Source: JANJTB01 sp032027125
Lineage (GTDB): Bacteria > Bacteroidota > Ignavibacteria > Kapaibacteriales > UBA2268
Direction of reading: 5' to 3'
DNA: 64,000 nucleotides
Assembly (NCBI GenBank): GCA_032027125.1
Contig: JAVSMQ010000001.1
Span: 3,582,198-3,646,197 of the forward strand
Part shown: piece after piece, positions 47,479 through 56,452 of the stretch
How the letters are laid out: each line of letters starts with the position of its first letter
Numbering within the stretch: the first letter of the stretch is position 1
The notes under the pieces: model-generated
What the model was told of the DNA's origin: nothing
The model's database searches: none
What the model saw: the letters and a program-made list of their open reading frames with translations, nothing else
Program-made: the position numbers and the translations under genes

Positions 47479-48041
47479 TTGACATTTTATTCAGTAAATA
47501 AAGTTGTTGTTTCCGATGCAATAAAAAAGAGTTTTTTCATTAGCTTTTATTCCCAAACTTGCCCTATTATTTAAAAAATACTTATATGCTTTCGATTCGT
47601 ATTTTACACTAAGGTCAAAATTAGGAGTGATATAATGTGAAATATTTTTACTGTTCTCATAAGTTTTATCAATAGTGAAATCTTATTTCACATTGAATAT
47701 ATCGAGAATTAGGTTGATTTCTTTGATTCGATTAAATGCCGAAATCTGCATCCTAATTGTTCTTTGATTATAGCAAGTTTAGTGGTATACTTTCACCGAA
47801 ATGCTTGGTATACTTTAAGCGAAATAAACAATAACTATTGCTATTTCTAATTTTCTTAAATTGATGCCCCTTTAGTTTAAAAAATTCTTCATCAAATTTC
47901 AAGCAAGTATTAGTTACTTTCAACTTGCTATTCCGGTGAATTCAATTCTGAAGATAATCAATAGTCTGTCGGACAAGAAATTAAGCTATACAGTTTTAAG
48001 GTACTATAGAGAGCATGATACTGAACTGATAAATTTGCAAT
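47479..48041. other. Intergenic with IS21-type ends
   Basis: About 560 nt without a gene. It holds the two IS21-type terminal repeats at 47781-47825 and is otherwise AT-rich and featureless. Confidence 0.5.
47781..47825 (+). repeat. IS21-type terminal repeats (solo end, two copies)
   Basis: Two plus-strand copies: 47781-47802 (GTGGTATACTTTCACCGAAA type) and 47805-47825 (TTGGTATACTTTAAGCGAAA type). The flank GCAAGTTT on the left and AAACA on the right match the 5.3-kb copy. No transposase gene is adjacent. With 29535-29556 it lies on the far side of the restriction/cargo block in the same orientation. Confidence 0.5.
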
Positions 48042-48063
48042 AAAAGGGGCTTTTGCAAGCCCC
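48041..48063 (-). terminator. Terminator of the two small minus-strand genes
   Basis: GGGGCTT (48046-48052) / AAGCCCC (48057-48063) with a TTGC loop; on the minus strand it is followed by TTTTATT. It lies 13 nt after the stop of the 78-aa gene. Confidence 0.8.
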
Positions 48064-48075
48064 CTGATTTTGAAA

Positions 48076-48312
48076 TTAACGGTAGATTTCATTATTCAAG
48101 TTTATAAACTTTTCTTCCAATCTTTTAACTCTATCAAATTCTTTTTTCATAGAGTTAATATCTTCTTCTAAATAGTCATCTGGTTTTTCATTTGCACATT
48201 CAAATGTAATATTTAGATAAAGTTCAGCATATAGACATGCCAAAAGTACATCATCTACTAATTCTAATGGTAACATTACCATTGCCTGTGGTTTTGGATT
48301 TGATTTCTTCAT
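48076..48312 (-). CDS. Small hypothetical protein
   Basis: The 78-aa product starts at ATG 48312, preceded by a strong AAGGAG ribosome site; the longer frame from 48360 would overlap the upstream gene. It contains a hydrophobic helix ('MVMLPLELVDDVLLACLYAEL') and an acidic helical tail. It is 1 nt after the upstream gene and closed by a terminator, so the pair is a small operon. Function unknown. Confidence 0.65.
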   Translation of the reverse strand: MKKSNPKPQAMVMLPLELVDDVLLACLYAELYLNITFECANEKPDDYLEEDINSMKKEFDRVKRLEEKFINLNNEIYR

Positions 48313-48313
48313 T

Positions 48314-48766
48314 TTAAAACTCCTTATTGTGTTTTTTATTCCACTCCAAATCAGATTCATATTTTGACTTGATTTGATTTTGAGTAATTCCTACATCAAA
48401 ATAAGATTGGTCAAATATAATATCTAAACCAACGCATTCTATTCCAATTTCAGAACACATTTCAACAATGTTTTTCTTTAAATCATAAGATTTATCAGGA
48501 TTTTTAAATCCATACATATTGGATTCTTGAAGTAGATGTAAGTATGTTTCTAAAACAATCATATCAAATTTTTTGGTTGTATTTAAAAACACATAACGCA
48601 ATTTAAATCGTAGCAATACAGAAAATGGAATAGGAATTAAATTGCCATTCTTTTCCCTAATCATGATTCCCAAATAACCTGTTTTATTGCAGAAATTATC
48701 AATAGCAGCGGGTTTAGTTAAATCATGCAGAAAACTATAATCGTTTTCTCTAAATCTTTTTGCCAT
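48314..48766 (-). CDS. Hypothetical protein
   Basis: The 150-aa soluble product has no recognised family. It contains 'GYLGIMIREKNGNLIPIPFS' and 'IGIECVGLDIIFDQSYFDVG'. A good ribosome site (TTAGGAGGCC) precedes its ATG. It is first of a two-gene operon near the edge of the accessory block, which suggests mobile-element origin. Confidence 0.65.
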   Translation of the reverse strand: MAKRFRENDYSFLHDLTKPAAIDNFCNKTGYLGIMIREKNGNLIPIPFSVLLRFKLRYVFLNTTKKFDMIVLETYLHLLQESNMYGFKNPDKSYDLKKNIVEMCSEIGIECVGLDIIFDQSYFDVGITQNQIKSKYESDLEWNKKHNKEF

Positions 48767-49160
48767 AAGGCCTCCTAAAATATATAAATAAACATTTAAA
48801 AATATTTATCTATTTTCTTTTAGTTCCAAAAGTCCTTGCAACTTGTCCAATATTAATTATTGGAAACTCGGCAAATTCTTTTAACACCTTTTTCTACTAT
48901 AAAAGAATAAATGATAAAATTAAAAACGGAATATGATTATATTTATTTTAAAAATGTATCATAATAGATATTATAGTATAAGGTGCGACTATTAACAGGG
49001 TATTAGCCGAAAAATAAAAGAGGGGGCAAAATTGTCCCCTTTTTAAAATTTTAATGTTCCATAACTTTATTAAAAACAATCCTTTACATGTTTATTTCAA
49101 AACTTTTGTCATATTTGATTTGTCCGTTTTATATTGAATTTTTGATATATTTCTTAAAAA
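48767..49160. other. Intergenic with a bidirectional hairpin
   Basis: No gene in about 390 nt. At 49022-49044 there is a GGGGGCAA-AA-TTGTCCCC stem followed by TTTTT on the plus strand and flanked by A-rich sequence, a terminator-like hairpin usable in both directions. No plus-strand gene is seen that needs it. Confidence 0.5.
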
Positions 49161-49194
49161 TATAAAAGGGTAGTGAAGTCTATATTCACTACCC
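49161..49194 (-). terminator. Terminator of tRNA-Leu
   Basis: Perfect 10-bp inverted repeat GGGTAGTGAA (49168-49177)/TTCACTACCC (49185-49194). On the minus strand it is followed by TTTTATA, about 46 nt after the tRNA 3' end. Confidence 0.75.
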
Positions 49195-49240
49195 GTCTCA
49201 TATCCGTCTCAGAGAAAAATATATATTCTCGGGGAGTCAG

Positions 49241-49323
49241 TACCCGGAACAGGACTTGAACCTGCACGAGCGTAGCTCACTACATCCTGAATGTAGCGCG
49301 TCTGCCAATTCCGCCATCCGGGC
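49241..49323 (-). tRNA. tRNA-Leu(CAG)
   Basis: On the minus strand the 83-nt sequence folds as a class II tRNA. The acceptor arm is GCCCGGA...TCCGGGT, the anticodon arm CTACA-TTCAGGA-TGTAG with anticodon CAG, there is a long variable arm (TGAGCTACGCTCGT), and the T-arm is CAGG-TTCAAGT-CCTG. Discriminator A is at 49241 and CCA is not encoded. The CUG-decoding leucine identity follows from the anticodon and long variable arm. tRNA genes are frequent integration sites; the accessory block ends about 0.5 kb away. Confidence 0.95.
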
Positions 49324-49412
49324 AGCTATTACATCTTCAAAAATACGGAAATTTTCATTCTTAAAAAACAAATAATTAAAATAGTCAAGGAAAGAACTTT
49401 CATAATTCAAAA

Positions 49413-50663
49413 TTAATCCAATTGTTTTAACTCGTCCTTTTCTGTGTTATAGATATATTTGCTGTACCATTCATATATATCGCCTGATTTGCGAACTTTC
49501 CAGAAATAGTAATTTCCGGTCTTTCTGTCCCCATACTTGTCTAATGAAAAATTTCCCGTAATTCCTGAATTATTCTCTGCAAATTGAATTAATGCTTTTC
49601 GGGGTTCTTTGATAGAATTATCTGTTTTTAATAAAATTGATGCACCAAAAGCGATTTTTACAGCATCGTATGCAGTAAGTGCATAGCTTTCTGACTCTCT
49701 GCCGAGTATGGACTTTAATTTAGCAGAAACTGGAATCCATGCAGATTTGAAATTGTCATCAGGAGCATATACAGGACATATAAAATCGGTTGCAATTGCA
49801 AATTCTGAAGCAACTGAGATTTTTATCAAGGTTGAATTTAAAGCAAAGGCTGATGTGCCGTACCATTTTACCGAATCGGTTTTGTTTAGATATGAAGCCT
49901 TTTCAAGGATATCGGTTCCTTCGTTAAAACAAGCTAAAAATATTCCAATTTTGTTGGCAGTAATGTTGTTGTCAATTTCTTCTGTAATTTTATCGTTGAT
50001 TAATTTTGCAAACTCTGAATAATCGGTTGTGGAGGTATGGTATTTAATTTCATTAAAAAATTGGTATTTATGGCCTTCACTTTTTTCAAGCATTGCAAAA
50101 AAAAGTGAATTACCCCAAGTATCATTTCGATATGCAGCACATAGTGATTCAATTTCTGTGAAATCGAAATATTTTGAAAATGCTGCCACCTGATGATAAT
50201 CATTTGTCGCCAAGCGGAAAATATTGTCATTTTCAATTGCCAGAGAAATGGCAACACTTGATGGACTTATTAAAAAAATGTTGTTTGAATCGGCATACTC
50301 CTTGATATAATTGAGTTCAGCACTTGAGTAAGGACCTATTACAAAAGTTAAGCCCAATGACTTCAAATGTTTCAGTTTTTCTAATGCAGTCTCGGGATTG
50401 GTGTCAGTATTTTCGTTTATCAGTTCAATTTGATAATTATTTCCCTGACTTTTAATATCATCTACAGCAAGATTGATTGCTGCGAGCATACTTTCTCCTG
50501 CTGAACTTCCTGAGCCTGTAAGAGGCATTAATGCACCAATTTTTATAATATTCCCGTCATTATTATTTGTTGAATCATCGGAACAGGATATTATAAATAA
50601 TAAAGTTATAAAAAAAAATGATAATATTACTTTAAAACTGTATGTATAAACATTCTTAATCAT
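49413..50663 (-). CDS. Branched-chain amino-acid-type substrate-binding lipoprotein
   Basis: The 416-aa product has a lipoprotein signal ending 'LLFIISC' (Cys ~27). The mature part is a type I periplasmic binding fold of the Leu/Ile/Val-binding (LivK-like) family: 'IIKIGALMPLTGSGSSAGES', 'AAINLAVDDIKSQG', 'GPYSSAELNYIKEYADSNNI', 'SPSSVAISLA' and 'YALTAYDAVKIAFGASILL'. It would bind a small ligand outside the inner membrane. No permease or ATPase genes are beside it, so its ligand and partners are unknown; some family members act as sensors. Confidence 0.9.
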   Translation of the reverse strand: MIKNVYTYSFKVILSFFFITLLFIISCSDDSTNNNDGNIIKIGALMPLTGSGSSAGESMLAAINLAVDDIKSQGNNYQIELINENTDTNPETALEKLKHLKSLGLTFVIGPYSSAELNYIKEYADSNNIFLISPSSVAISLAIENDNIFRLATNDYHQVAAFSKYFDFTEIESLCAAYRNDTWGNSLFFAMLEKSEGHKYQFFNEIKYHTSTTDYSEFAKLINDKITEEIDNNITANKIGIFLACFNEGTDILEKASYLNKTDSVKWYGTSAFALNSTLIKISVASEFAIATDFICPVYAPDDNFKSAWIPVSAKLKSILGRESESYALTAYDAVKIAFGASILLKTDNSIKEPRKALIQFAENNSGITGNFSLDKYGDRKTGNYYFWKVRKSGDIYEWYSKYIYNTEKDELKQLD

Positions 50664-50700
50664 GACTAATCCTTTTTAATTTGTTAATCAATCTCAAGTG

Positions 50701-50730
50701 CAAATATACAAAAAATAGTATAACTATACT
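50701..50730 (-). promoter_or_regulatory. Possible promoter and operator-like palindrome
   Basis: On the minus strand TATATTTG (50708-50701) fits the Bacteroidota -7 element 38 nt before the binding-protein gene. A palindrome AGTATA-AC-TATACT (50717-50730) lies just upstream, roughly where the -33 element should be, and no clear TTG is seen. This could be a repressor site. Confidence 0.35.
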
Positions 50731-50907
50731 TTTGATTCTATTTTAATTATTTTGCATTCAAATATTTTTAAGATAAAAAAATAATTTACACGTTTATTAT
50801 ATAAATAAGAATGTTATTGAAATGCACCAAAACTTTAATTGTTTATTTACAAAAGATTGGTACAAATAATTAATAAAAATGGATTTTAAAATTTAAAAGG
50901 TAGTCTG

Positions 50908-52026
50908 ATGTTTCGCTGTTTTCTTACTATTTTAATTTTGATAGAATTTTTGACACTTTCTACAGTTTCAATAATGACAAAGCCAAGGCGAGAGCCGGAC
51001 GTAAGAGGAGGATATACGAAATGTATGGTTCATGAGTATAATTATATTGAAGGAAAGCTTGACACTGTTTCGGGGAAAAAAATACGGCAATATGCTTACA
51101 ATGAATATGGTTTGGAAACTGAATGTTTCGAAATGTCGGGTGAAAAACATATTAACTTCATATACAATTCAAAATATGATATTCTTGGAAATCAGATGGA
51201 ATTTACAAAAAGTAATAATAGTATGTTTATCTTAGAAAAGCAAACTTTTAAATATGATAAAAATGGTAATGAAGTTGAAAATATTCTTTATGATTCGAAC
51301 GGGAAAATTCACTCAAGATTTATAAATATTTATGATTTTAATGAACGAATTATCGAATCAATTGCATATAATGAATCTAATAAAATAAGTTTTAGATTTA
51401 CTTATAAATATGATGAAATGGGGAATAATATAGAGGAAATATCATATAGCTCAAATGATTCACTTGAATCAAAAACAACATCTTTTTATGATGAATCTGG
51501 AAATCTAACAGAGAAAATTGAGTACGATTCACATAATAATATTTTAAAGCATATTATCAACAAATATGATTCAAATGAAAATGTAATTCAATATAAAATA
51601 ATTAACAATAACAATGAGATTTCTGTTAAAATTAATTATGTTTATAATAAGTTCGGGAAAATTATTGAAAAAACAAAATGTTTTAATGAAGATTCAGTTT
51701 TCGTAAAGCAATTATTTAAATATGATGCCAATGAGAATCTTATTGAGGAAATTTTAATTAAAAATGATAGTATAATGAAAAAATCTAATTTTAAATATGA
51801 TACGAACGGTAATAAAATTGAAGAATTCTTTTATGTAAAAGAAGATTCTACAAATATTTCATTTTTAGATGGGAAAAAAATCGAAAGAAAAACAATTTAC
51901 GAATTTGGAAATCCGAATCAAAAAAAAATATTTAAATTTGATATTTATAACAATCTTATAGAAATGATAGAATTAAACAGCTCAAATATACCAAAAAAGA
52001 AAACCGAATATATTTTTAGCCGGTAA
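50908..52026 (+). CDS. Secreted YD-repeat protein
   Basis: The 372-aa product has a signal peptide (MFRCFLTILILIEFLTLSTV) and then about ten repeats of ~30-35 residues built on 'KYDxNGNxIEExxYxSN', e.g. 'FKYDKNGNEVENILYDSNGK' and 'YKYDEMGNNIEEISYSSNDS'. These are YD-type beta-hairpin repeats as in RHS shells, but there is no RHS core or toxin tip and no T9SS tail. It may be a periplasmic or surface structural protein; function unknown. Confidence 0.8.
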   Translation: MFRCFLTILILIEFLTLSTVSIMTKPRREPDVRGGYTKCMVHEYNYIEGKLDTVSGKKIRQYAYNEYGLETECFEMSGEKHINFIYNSKYDILGNQMEFTKSNNSMFILEKQTFKYDKNGNEVENILYDSNGKIHSRFINIYDFNERIIESIAYNESNKISFRFTYKYDEMGNNIEEISYSSNDSLESKTTSFYDESGNLTEKIEYDSHNNILKHIINKYDSNENVIQYKIINNNNEISVKINYVYNKFGKIIEKTKCFNEDSVFVKQLFKYDANENLIEEILIKNDSIMKKSNFKYDTNGNKIEEFFYVKEDSTNISFLDGKKIERKTIYEFGNPNQKKIFKFDIYNNLIEMIELNSSNIPKKKTEYIFSR

Positions 52027-52108
52027 ATTAAGATTTTTTTGGGGATGGAATTTAGTTGAAATGTAATAGTTATAAATATAATATTGCTAACTTTAGGATT
52101 TGAATCAA

Positions 52109-52309
52109 TTAAAAACGGTCCCATTCTGCTCTTGATTGTTCAATATGTTTATGTAACTTTTTTGCTGTTTCGGAAGATAAAGAATTTTTGAAAAACTCTG
52201 AAGGTAATATTTTCTTACTTTTTAACAATTCAATTAATTCCTTATTGTCTATTTTATTTAATACAGACATTTCTTCATCATTAATTAACTCATTTAATAT
52301 CTTGCTCAT
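52109..52309 (-). CDS. Small antitoxin-like protein
   Basis: I chose the ATG at 52309 (MSKILNELINDEEMSVLNKI); an ATG six codons upstream is possible. The ~66-aa helical, acidic protein ends 'HIEQSRAEWDRF', a tail seen in some small type II antitoxins. No toxin gene follows within the 80-nt gap, so it would be an orphan. Low confidence. Confidence 0.4.
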   Translation of the reverse strand: MSKILNELINDEEMSVLNKIDNKELIELLKSKKILPSEFFKNSLSSETAKKLHKHIEQSRAEWDRF

Positions 52310-52387
52310 AATTATTTCCATTCTCAAATATAAATTTTATATATTTACGCTAATATCCAATGAATATTATTGTCGCTAATTTTTCAT

Positions 52388-52429
52388 AAAAAAAAGCTGC
52401 AACAAATTTTGTATCATTTATTACAGCTT
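52388..52429 (-). terminator. Terminator of the YbjN-like gene
   Basis: AAGCTG (52394-52399) and CAGCTT (52424-52429) with an imperfect AT-rich extension of the stem; on the minus strand followed by eight T residues. It lies about 23 nt after the stop of the YbjN-like gene. Confidence 0.7.
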
Positions 52430-52451
52430 CTTTACACAAAATTAAATAATT

Positions 52452-52946
52452 TTATTCGTCCATACCGTCTTTTTGGTCAACTGCTCTTTGCCCTCCGGCA
52501 ATTTTCACGATTTCATCATCATAATGGTCGGCAATTACTGCCACTGCATTTATTGATAATGTAAGTTCGTTGGAATCAACATTCGAACCTGCAATTGAAT
52601 GTTGAAATATTATTGAATTATCAAATAACAGTCCGAATGCTCCGAAATGAAGTTCTGCATTCTTTCTTAAAAGGAATTGCAGAAGGTCATTTGAAATCAT
52701 TGCACCTGATACCACATTCGACATACATTCAATACAGGTTTCAGTTTCTGTAAACGGACGTACAACAACCATAACCTGAGTTGAACCTCTTGTAATTGTA
52801 AACGTACCGTTACCAAAAGATAAGTAATCTTTAAATCGTTCAGCCAGAATTTCTTCTACTTTTGAAATAGTAGTATCTATCAACTCTTGCGGAGTTCCTG
52901 TCATTTTGTTATCTCCTTCATTTAAAAATACTTTTTCATTTTCCAT
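52452..52946 (-). CDS. YbjN-domain protein
   Basis: The 164-aa protein matches the YbjN/type III chaperone-like fold: 'RFKDYLSFGNGTFTITRGST', 'VVVRPFTETETCIECMSNVV', 'DLLQFLLRKNAELHFGAFGL' and 'LTLSINAVAVIADHYDDEI'. YbjN proteins are small soluble folds often next to PspA. It begins 14 nt after the PspA stop, so the two are an operon and probably serve the same envelope-stress role. Confidence 0.8.
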   Translation of the reverse strand: MENEKVFLNEGDNKMTGTPQELIDTTISKVEEILAERFKDYLSFGNGTFTITRGSTQVMVVVRPFTETETCIECMSNVVSGAMISNDLLQFLLRKNAELHFGAFGLLFDNSIIFQHSIAGSNVDSNELTLSINAVAVIADHYDDEIVKIAGGQRAVDQKDGMDE

Positions 52947-52960
52947 AATTTTACTCCGCC

Positions 52961-53650
52961 TTATTGTTGATCTTTATTTTCAGAATTCAAAAGACCCATT
53001 TTTGCTTTCATTGCTTCGAGTTCAGAATCAACACTTGCACCGGAAGATAACTTTTTGAACTCATCATCAAGATTTGTATTACTGCCTGCAAGTTCTTCAT
53101 AAGCAGTTGCCTCAGCTTCGAGTTTTTCGATTTTACCTTCAAATTTATCGAATTTGCTGAATGCATCCGAACCGACACCGCCTATTGACTGAGCGATTTG
53201 TTTTTGAGCTTTTGCTGCCTGAGAACGTGCAATCAGAGTGCTTTGACGGCTGCGTGCTTCATCTAATTTAGATTTTAGAGAATCAAGCTGCTGACGCAAT
53301 TTGTTTGAAGTCTGGAGTGCCTGAACATGAATTGGCACAAGGTCAGTAAGATTTCGTTCAGAAATCGCTTTTTTCTCAAGGGCTGCGCGGGCAAGGTCTT
53401 CGCGGCTTGCCTGAAGAGCCTGTACAGCTTTTTGCTCCCAGTCTTCCTTATCCTTTCGGGCTTTTTCGATTTTTCTTTCTAAGCCTTTCTCATTTGCAAT
53501 GGCTTGAGCAACAGCAAGAGTTGTCTTATTGACAGATTCCTCCATCTCAATGACCATTTGCTTCAGCATTTTCTCGGGATCTTCGACCTTATCGAGTACA
53601 TCATTCACATTAGCTTTGAATACATCAGTTATTCTGCTAAATAGTCCCAT
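52961..53650 (-). CDS. pspA: PspA/IM30 (ESCRT-III-like) membrane-stress protein
   Basis: The 229-aa product is the normal length for PspA/Vipp1. It begins 'MGLFSRITDVFKANVNDVLD', which is the amphipathic membrane-binding helix, then 'KVEDPEKMLKQMVIEMEESV' and long coiled coils to about residue 190. These proteins polymerise on damaged membranes. It is first of a two-gene operon with the YbjN-like gene and is transcribed away from ybaB. A possible -7 element TATATTTG lies at 53706-53713. Confidence 0.92.
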   Translation of the reverse strand: MGLFSRITDVFKANVNDVLDKVEDPEKMLKQMVIEMEESVNKTTLAVAQAIANEKGLERKIEKARKDKEDWEQKAVQALQASREDLARAALEKKAISERNLTDLVPIHVQALQTSNKLRQQLDSLKSKLDEARSRQSTLIARSQAAKAQKQIAQSIGGVGSDAFSKFDKFEGKIEKLEAEATAYEELAGSNTNLDDEFKKLSSGASVDSELEAMKAKMGLLNSENKDQQ

Positions 53651-53784
53651 ATTTGCTCCAAATTATTAAAGTTAAAAACGTAAGTTAGTTATATTCAAAA
53701 AAAAATCAAATATAATAAAAGTAAATCGCAGGATAGAACGTTTATTAATAAATAAAATTTGAACAATAAAATTTAGGTGATTTA

Positions 53785-54108
53785 ATGAATTTTGACATCA
53801 AAGAAGTGATGCAGCAAGCAAAAAAAATGCAGGAAGAGGTTGAATTAATTAAAAAAGAACTTGCAAATAAAACTGTAAATGCTGAATCCGGTGGCGGATT
53901 TGTCTCTGCAACCATGACAGGTACCAATAAATTGGTTTCTATTAAAATTGCTCCCGAACTTCTCGCACAAAACGACATTGCAATGATTGAAGACCTTATA
54001 GTTGCTGCAGTAAATAAAGTACACGATAAAGCAAGCCAGTTAGCATCTGATGATATGGATAGAATTAAAAAAATGATGCCGAGTATTCCCGGTTTAAATC
54101 TCGGATAA
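53785..54108 (+). CDS. ybaB: YbaB/EbfC nucleoid-associated protein
   Basis: The 107-aa protein has the family layout: N-terminal helix 'IKEVMQQAKKMQEEVELIKK', central strands 'GGGFVSATMTGTNKLVSIKI' and C-terminal helix 'DLIVAAVNKVHDKASQLASD'. It forms dimers that bind DNA. It is 7 nt upstream of recR, the classic ybaB-recR pairing. Confidence 0.95.
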   Translation: MNFDIKEVMQQAKKMQEEVELIKKELANKTVNAESGGGFVSATMTGTNKLVSIKIAPELLAQNDIAMIEDLIVAAVNKVHDKASQLASDDMDRIKKMMPSIPGLNLG

Positions 54109-54115
54109 AATTATA

Positions 54116-54709
54116 ATGATATATACATCCCAATCAATTGAAAAAGTTGTCGAATTATTTGCATCACTGCCTTCAGTTGGTAGAAAAACAGCCCAAAGAC
54201 TGACTTTTTTTATCTTACGTCAGCCGGATGAATTTGTAGAATCATTTTCAAAGTCACTTTTGGAATTGAAAGCAAATGTCAAATTTTGTTCCGTATGTTT
54301 TAATTATACTGAAAGCGACCCATGCAGCATTTGTTCATCCCATAAACGTGACAAAAGTACACTTTGCGTTGTAGAAGAGCCGAATGACGTAGTAGTTATT
54401 GAAAAAACTCATGATTTTTTCGGCTTGTACCATGTTCTGCACGGAGTAATGAATCCATTGGACGGTGTAACTCAGGATGATATTAAAATACGTGAACTTC
54501 TTGGGAGAACAGACGGTGTGGAAGAGGTTATACTCGCTCTTAATCCAACTGTCGAGGGGGAGCTGACTACGCATTATATAGCTAAAATGCTTAAAACTTT
54601 AGGAATTAAAGTTACTCGTATAGCAAGCGGAGTTCCTATGGGTTCTGCATTGGAATTTTCTGATGAAGCTACAATTTCAAGAGCAATGGCGGGTAGAATT
54701 GCAGTATAA
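54116..54709 (+). CDS. recR: Recombination protein RecR
   Basis: The 197-aa product is the normal length. It has the helix-hairpin-helix start ('LFASLPSVGRKTAQRLTFFI'), the four-cysteine zinc site ('CSVCFNYTESDPCSICSSHK'), the Toprim domain ('LCVVEEPNDVVVIEKT', 'LLGRTDGVEEVILALNPTVE') and the C-terminal 'TRIASGVPMGSALEFSDEAT' segment. RecR loads RecA at gaps with RecO/RecF. It is directly after ybaB. Confidence 0.97.
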   Translation: MIYTSQSIEKVVELFASLPSVGRKTAQRLTFFILRQPDEFVESFSKSLLELKANVKFCSVCFNYTESDPCSICSSHKRDKSTLCVVEEPNDVVVIEKTHDFFGLYHVLHGVMNPLDGVTQDDIKIRELLGRTDGVEEVILALNPTVEGELTTHYIAKMLKTLGIKVTRIASGVPMGSALEFSDEATISRAMAGRIAV

Positions 54710-55307
54710 AATTTCCATATTGTTATTACTCACATTAACCGTAATACTTTATGGATGCGATTTTTTTGCTACACGTAATCCTGAACAGCCGGATATCGGA
54801 AAATCTAATTTCCTGCCTCCGACTGAACCCTCGATTGTTATATTAAATCTTGAAACTGCGCTCAAAGAGAAAAATATTGATAATTATATGAATTGTTTTT
54901 ATAATTTCGGAGATGTACCGAGATTGGAATTCCAGTTTAATGCTGCTACCGATGCCCTTACTCAATTCCCTTCTATCTTTGTTATGTGGGGTTCGAATGA
55001 TGAGAGGCGCTCGTTCAGTTCGATATTTGCCTCACTTACAGAGGGGCAGACTCCTAAATTAAACTGGATAAACCGGCAGCCTTTGCAGGAGACTGCGGAT
55101 TCGGCGGTATTTACTTCGGATTATTACCTATACTCACCCAATAATGACAACAATATACCCGATGAATATGCCGGAAGGCTCCAATTTACCATGACATTCA
55201 GAAATAATGGTTTTTGGTATATTTCAAAATGGATTGATATTAATACGCAGGTAGTTGATTCTGTGAAAAACACGTGGAGTGTATTAAAAGGATTTTATTA
55301 TAATTAA
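54699..55307 (+). CDS. Lipoprotein, NTF2-like fold
   Basis: I chose a TTG start at 54699, overlapping recR by 11 nt, because it gives a compact lipoprotein signal (MQYKISILLLLTLTVILYGC); an ATG at 54663 adds 12 residues. After Cys ~20 the ~180-residue domain ('PSIVILNLETALKEKNIDNY...FWYISKWIDINT') looks like the NTF2/SnoaL-type lipoproteins with a closing 'W.I..W.D' strand. The next lipoprotein gene has the same ending. It is co-transcribed with ybaB-recR. Role unknown. Confidence 0.75.
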   Translation: MQYKISILLLLTLTVILYGCDFFATRNPEQPDIGKSNFLPPTEPSIVILNLETALKEKNIDNYMNCFYNFGDVPRLEFQFNAATDALTQFPSIFVMWGSNDERRSFSSIFASLTEGQTPKLNWINRQPLQETADSAVFTSDYYLYSPNNDNNIPDEYAGRLQFTMTFRNNGFWYISKWIDINTQVVDSVKNTWSVLKGFYYN

Positions 55308-55368
55308 AATGTTCAATAAAATTAAACATATTATATCTGTAATATTTTCCGGGAAATCTCTTGGAAAT

Positions 55369-55737
55369 GTCACTCTGAGCGGTGCGAAGAGTCCATCTAC
55401 TTTCACAAAAGGCGAATACAAAAGGCATGGATTCTTCGCTTCGCTCAGAATGACAAATCCCGGAGTTTGGTATTTGTCCCCCGCTGGCGGGGGCAGGGGG
55501 TGGAAATTAATTTATGGATTGATTGCTTGTTTCAAAATGACAACCTTGAAGTTACTCTTTACGGAATTGGTCACTCTGAGCGGAGCGAAGAGTCCAGGAT
55601 TTATTGACTTATTGAAATTAAATGGATTGATTACTACGCCCAGAATTACAAATTCCGGAGTTTGGTATTTGTCCCCCGCTGGCGGGGGCAGGGGGTGGAA
55701 ATTAATTTGTGGATTGATTGCTTGTTTCAGAATGACT
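55369..55737 (+). repeat. Tandem duplication of a dispersed-type intergenic repeat
   Basis: Two copies, starting GTCACTCTGAGCG at 55369 and 55570 (period 201), run to ...ATGACAA and ...ATGACTA at about 55541 and 55737. Each contains GTTTGGTATTTGTCCCCCGC and a GC-rich CCCCCGC-TGG-CGGGGG palindrome. The outer ends CTCTGAGCG and CGCTCAGAATGAC are inverted. The frame stays open across both, which extends the following lipoprotein ORF; I regard this as non-coding repeat sequence. Confidence 0.8.
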
Positions 55738-56304
55738 AACCACAAATTTATTTTCAGTGGAATAAACAAATTTAAAAGTAAGTTTAACCCGAAATACATT
55801 TTAATAGCCTTTATATTCATGTTTTCTACTATAGTTATAAATCAGGGATGTGTGAATCCTTTTGCACCCGGACTGGCTGGAATTGATTCCGGTGATGATA
55901 TACTTGGCGACCAGAAAACAATTGAAGGGCTTTTCCAGAATTTCAGATACTCATATTTATTTAAAGACACACTTGTATATGGCGGCTTGCTGAATGATGA
56001 TTTCAGATTTATCTTCCGTGACTTTGATAAAGGAGTGGACGAGTCGTGGGGGAGAGATGAAGATATGCGTACAACATCGGGATTATTCATGGCTACCCAA
56101 AATCTTGACCTGAACTGGAACGATGTTGTAAACTCAGTCGGGGACTCGCTTGTGCAGGACATTTCGCGGGGATTTAATCTGACTGTAATTTTCAGCCCTA
56201 CAGATGTCATAACAATCTTCGGCAGGGTAAATTTAAGAATTACAAGGCAGAATTCCGAAACAGTCTGGCGAATATCCCAGTGGCGTGATGAATCGAATTT
56301 TTAA
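55732..56304 (+). CDS. Lipoprotein, paralogue-like of the preceding one
   Basis: The frame is open from 55309, but residues 1-141 translate a tandem intergenic repeat. I place the start at ATG 55732, giving 190 residues with a long basic N-region and the lipobox 'IVINQGC' (Cys ~40). The mature domain ('QKTIEGLFQNFRYSYLFKDT', 'FRFIFRDFDKGVDESWGRDE', 'ETVWRISQWRDE') is NTF2-like and similar in layout to the upstream lipoprotein. If the upstream start is used the protein would be 331 residues. Function unknown. Confidence 0.7.
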   Translation: MTNHKFIFSGINKFKSKFNPKYILIAFIFMFSTIVINQGCVNPFAPGLAGIDSGDDILGDQKTIEGLFQNFRYSYLFKDTLVYGGLLNDDFRFIFRDFDKGVDESWGRDEDMRTTSGLFMATQNLDLNWNDVVNSVGDSLVQDISRGFNLTVIFSPTDVITIFGRVNLRITRQNSETVWRISQWRDESNF

Positions 56305-56452
56305 TATTGATTTTATAAATTTTTAAAATCTAACCACCTCCTTAATCCTCTCTACAAAAAAAGGAGTGGAACAAATTCAAGCAACTAAGGAGGAGTTGAA
56401 TATAATTAGAAAATAAAATACATATCCGCTTTATTACATTAAAAATTATCCC

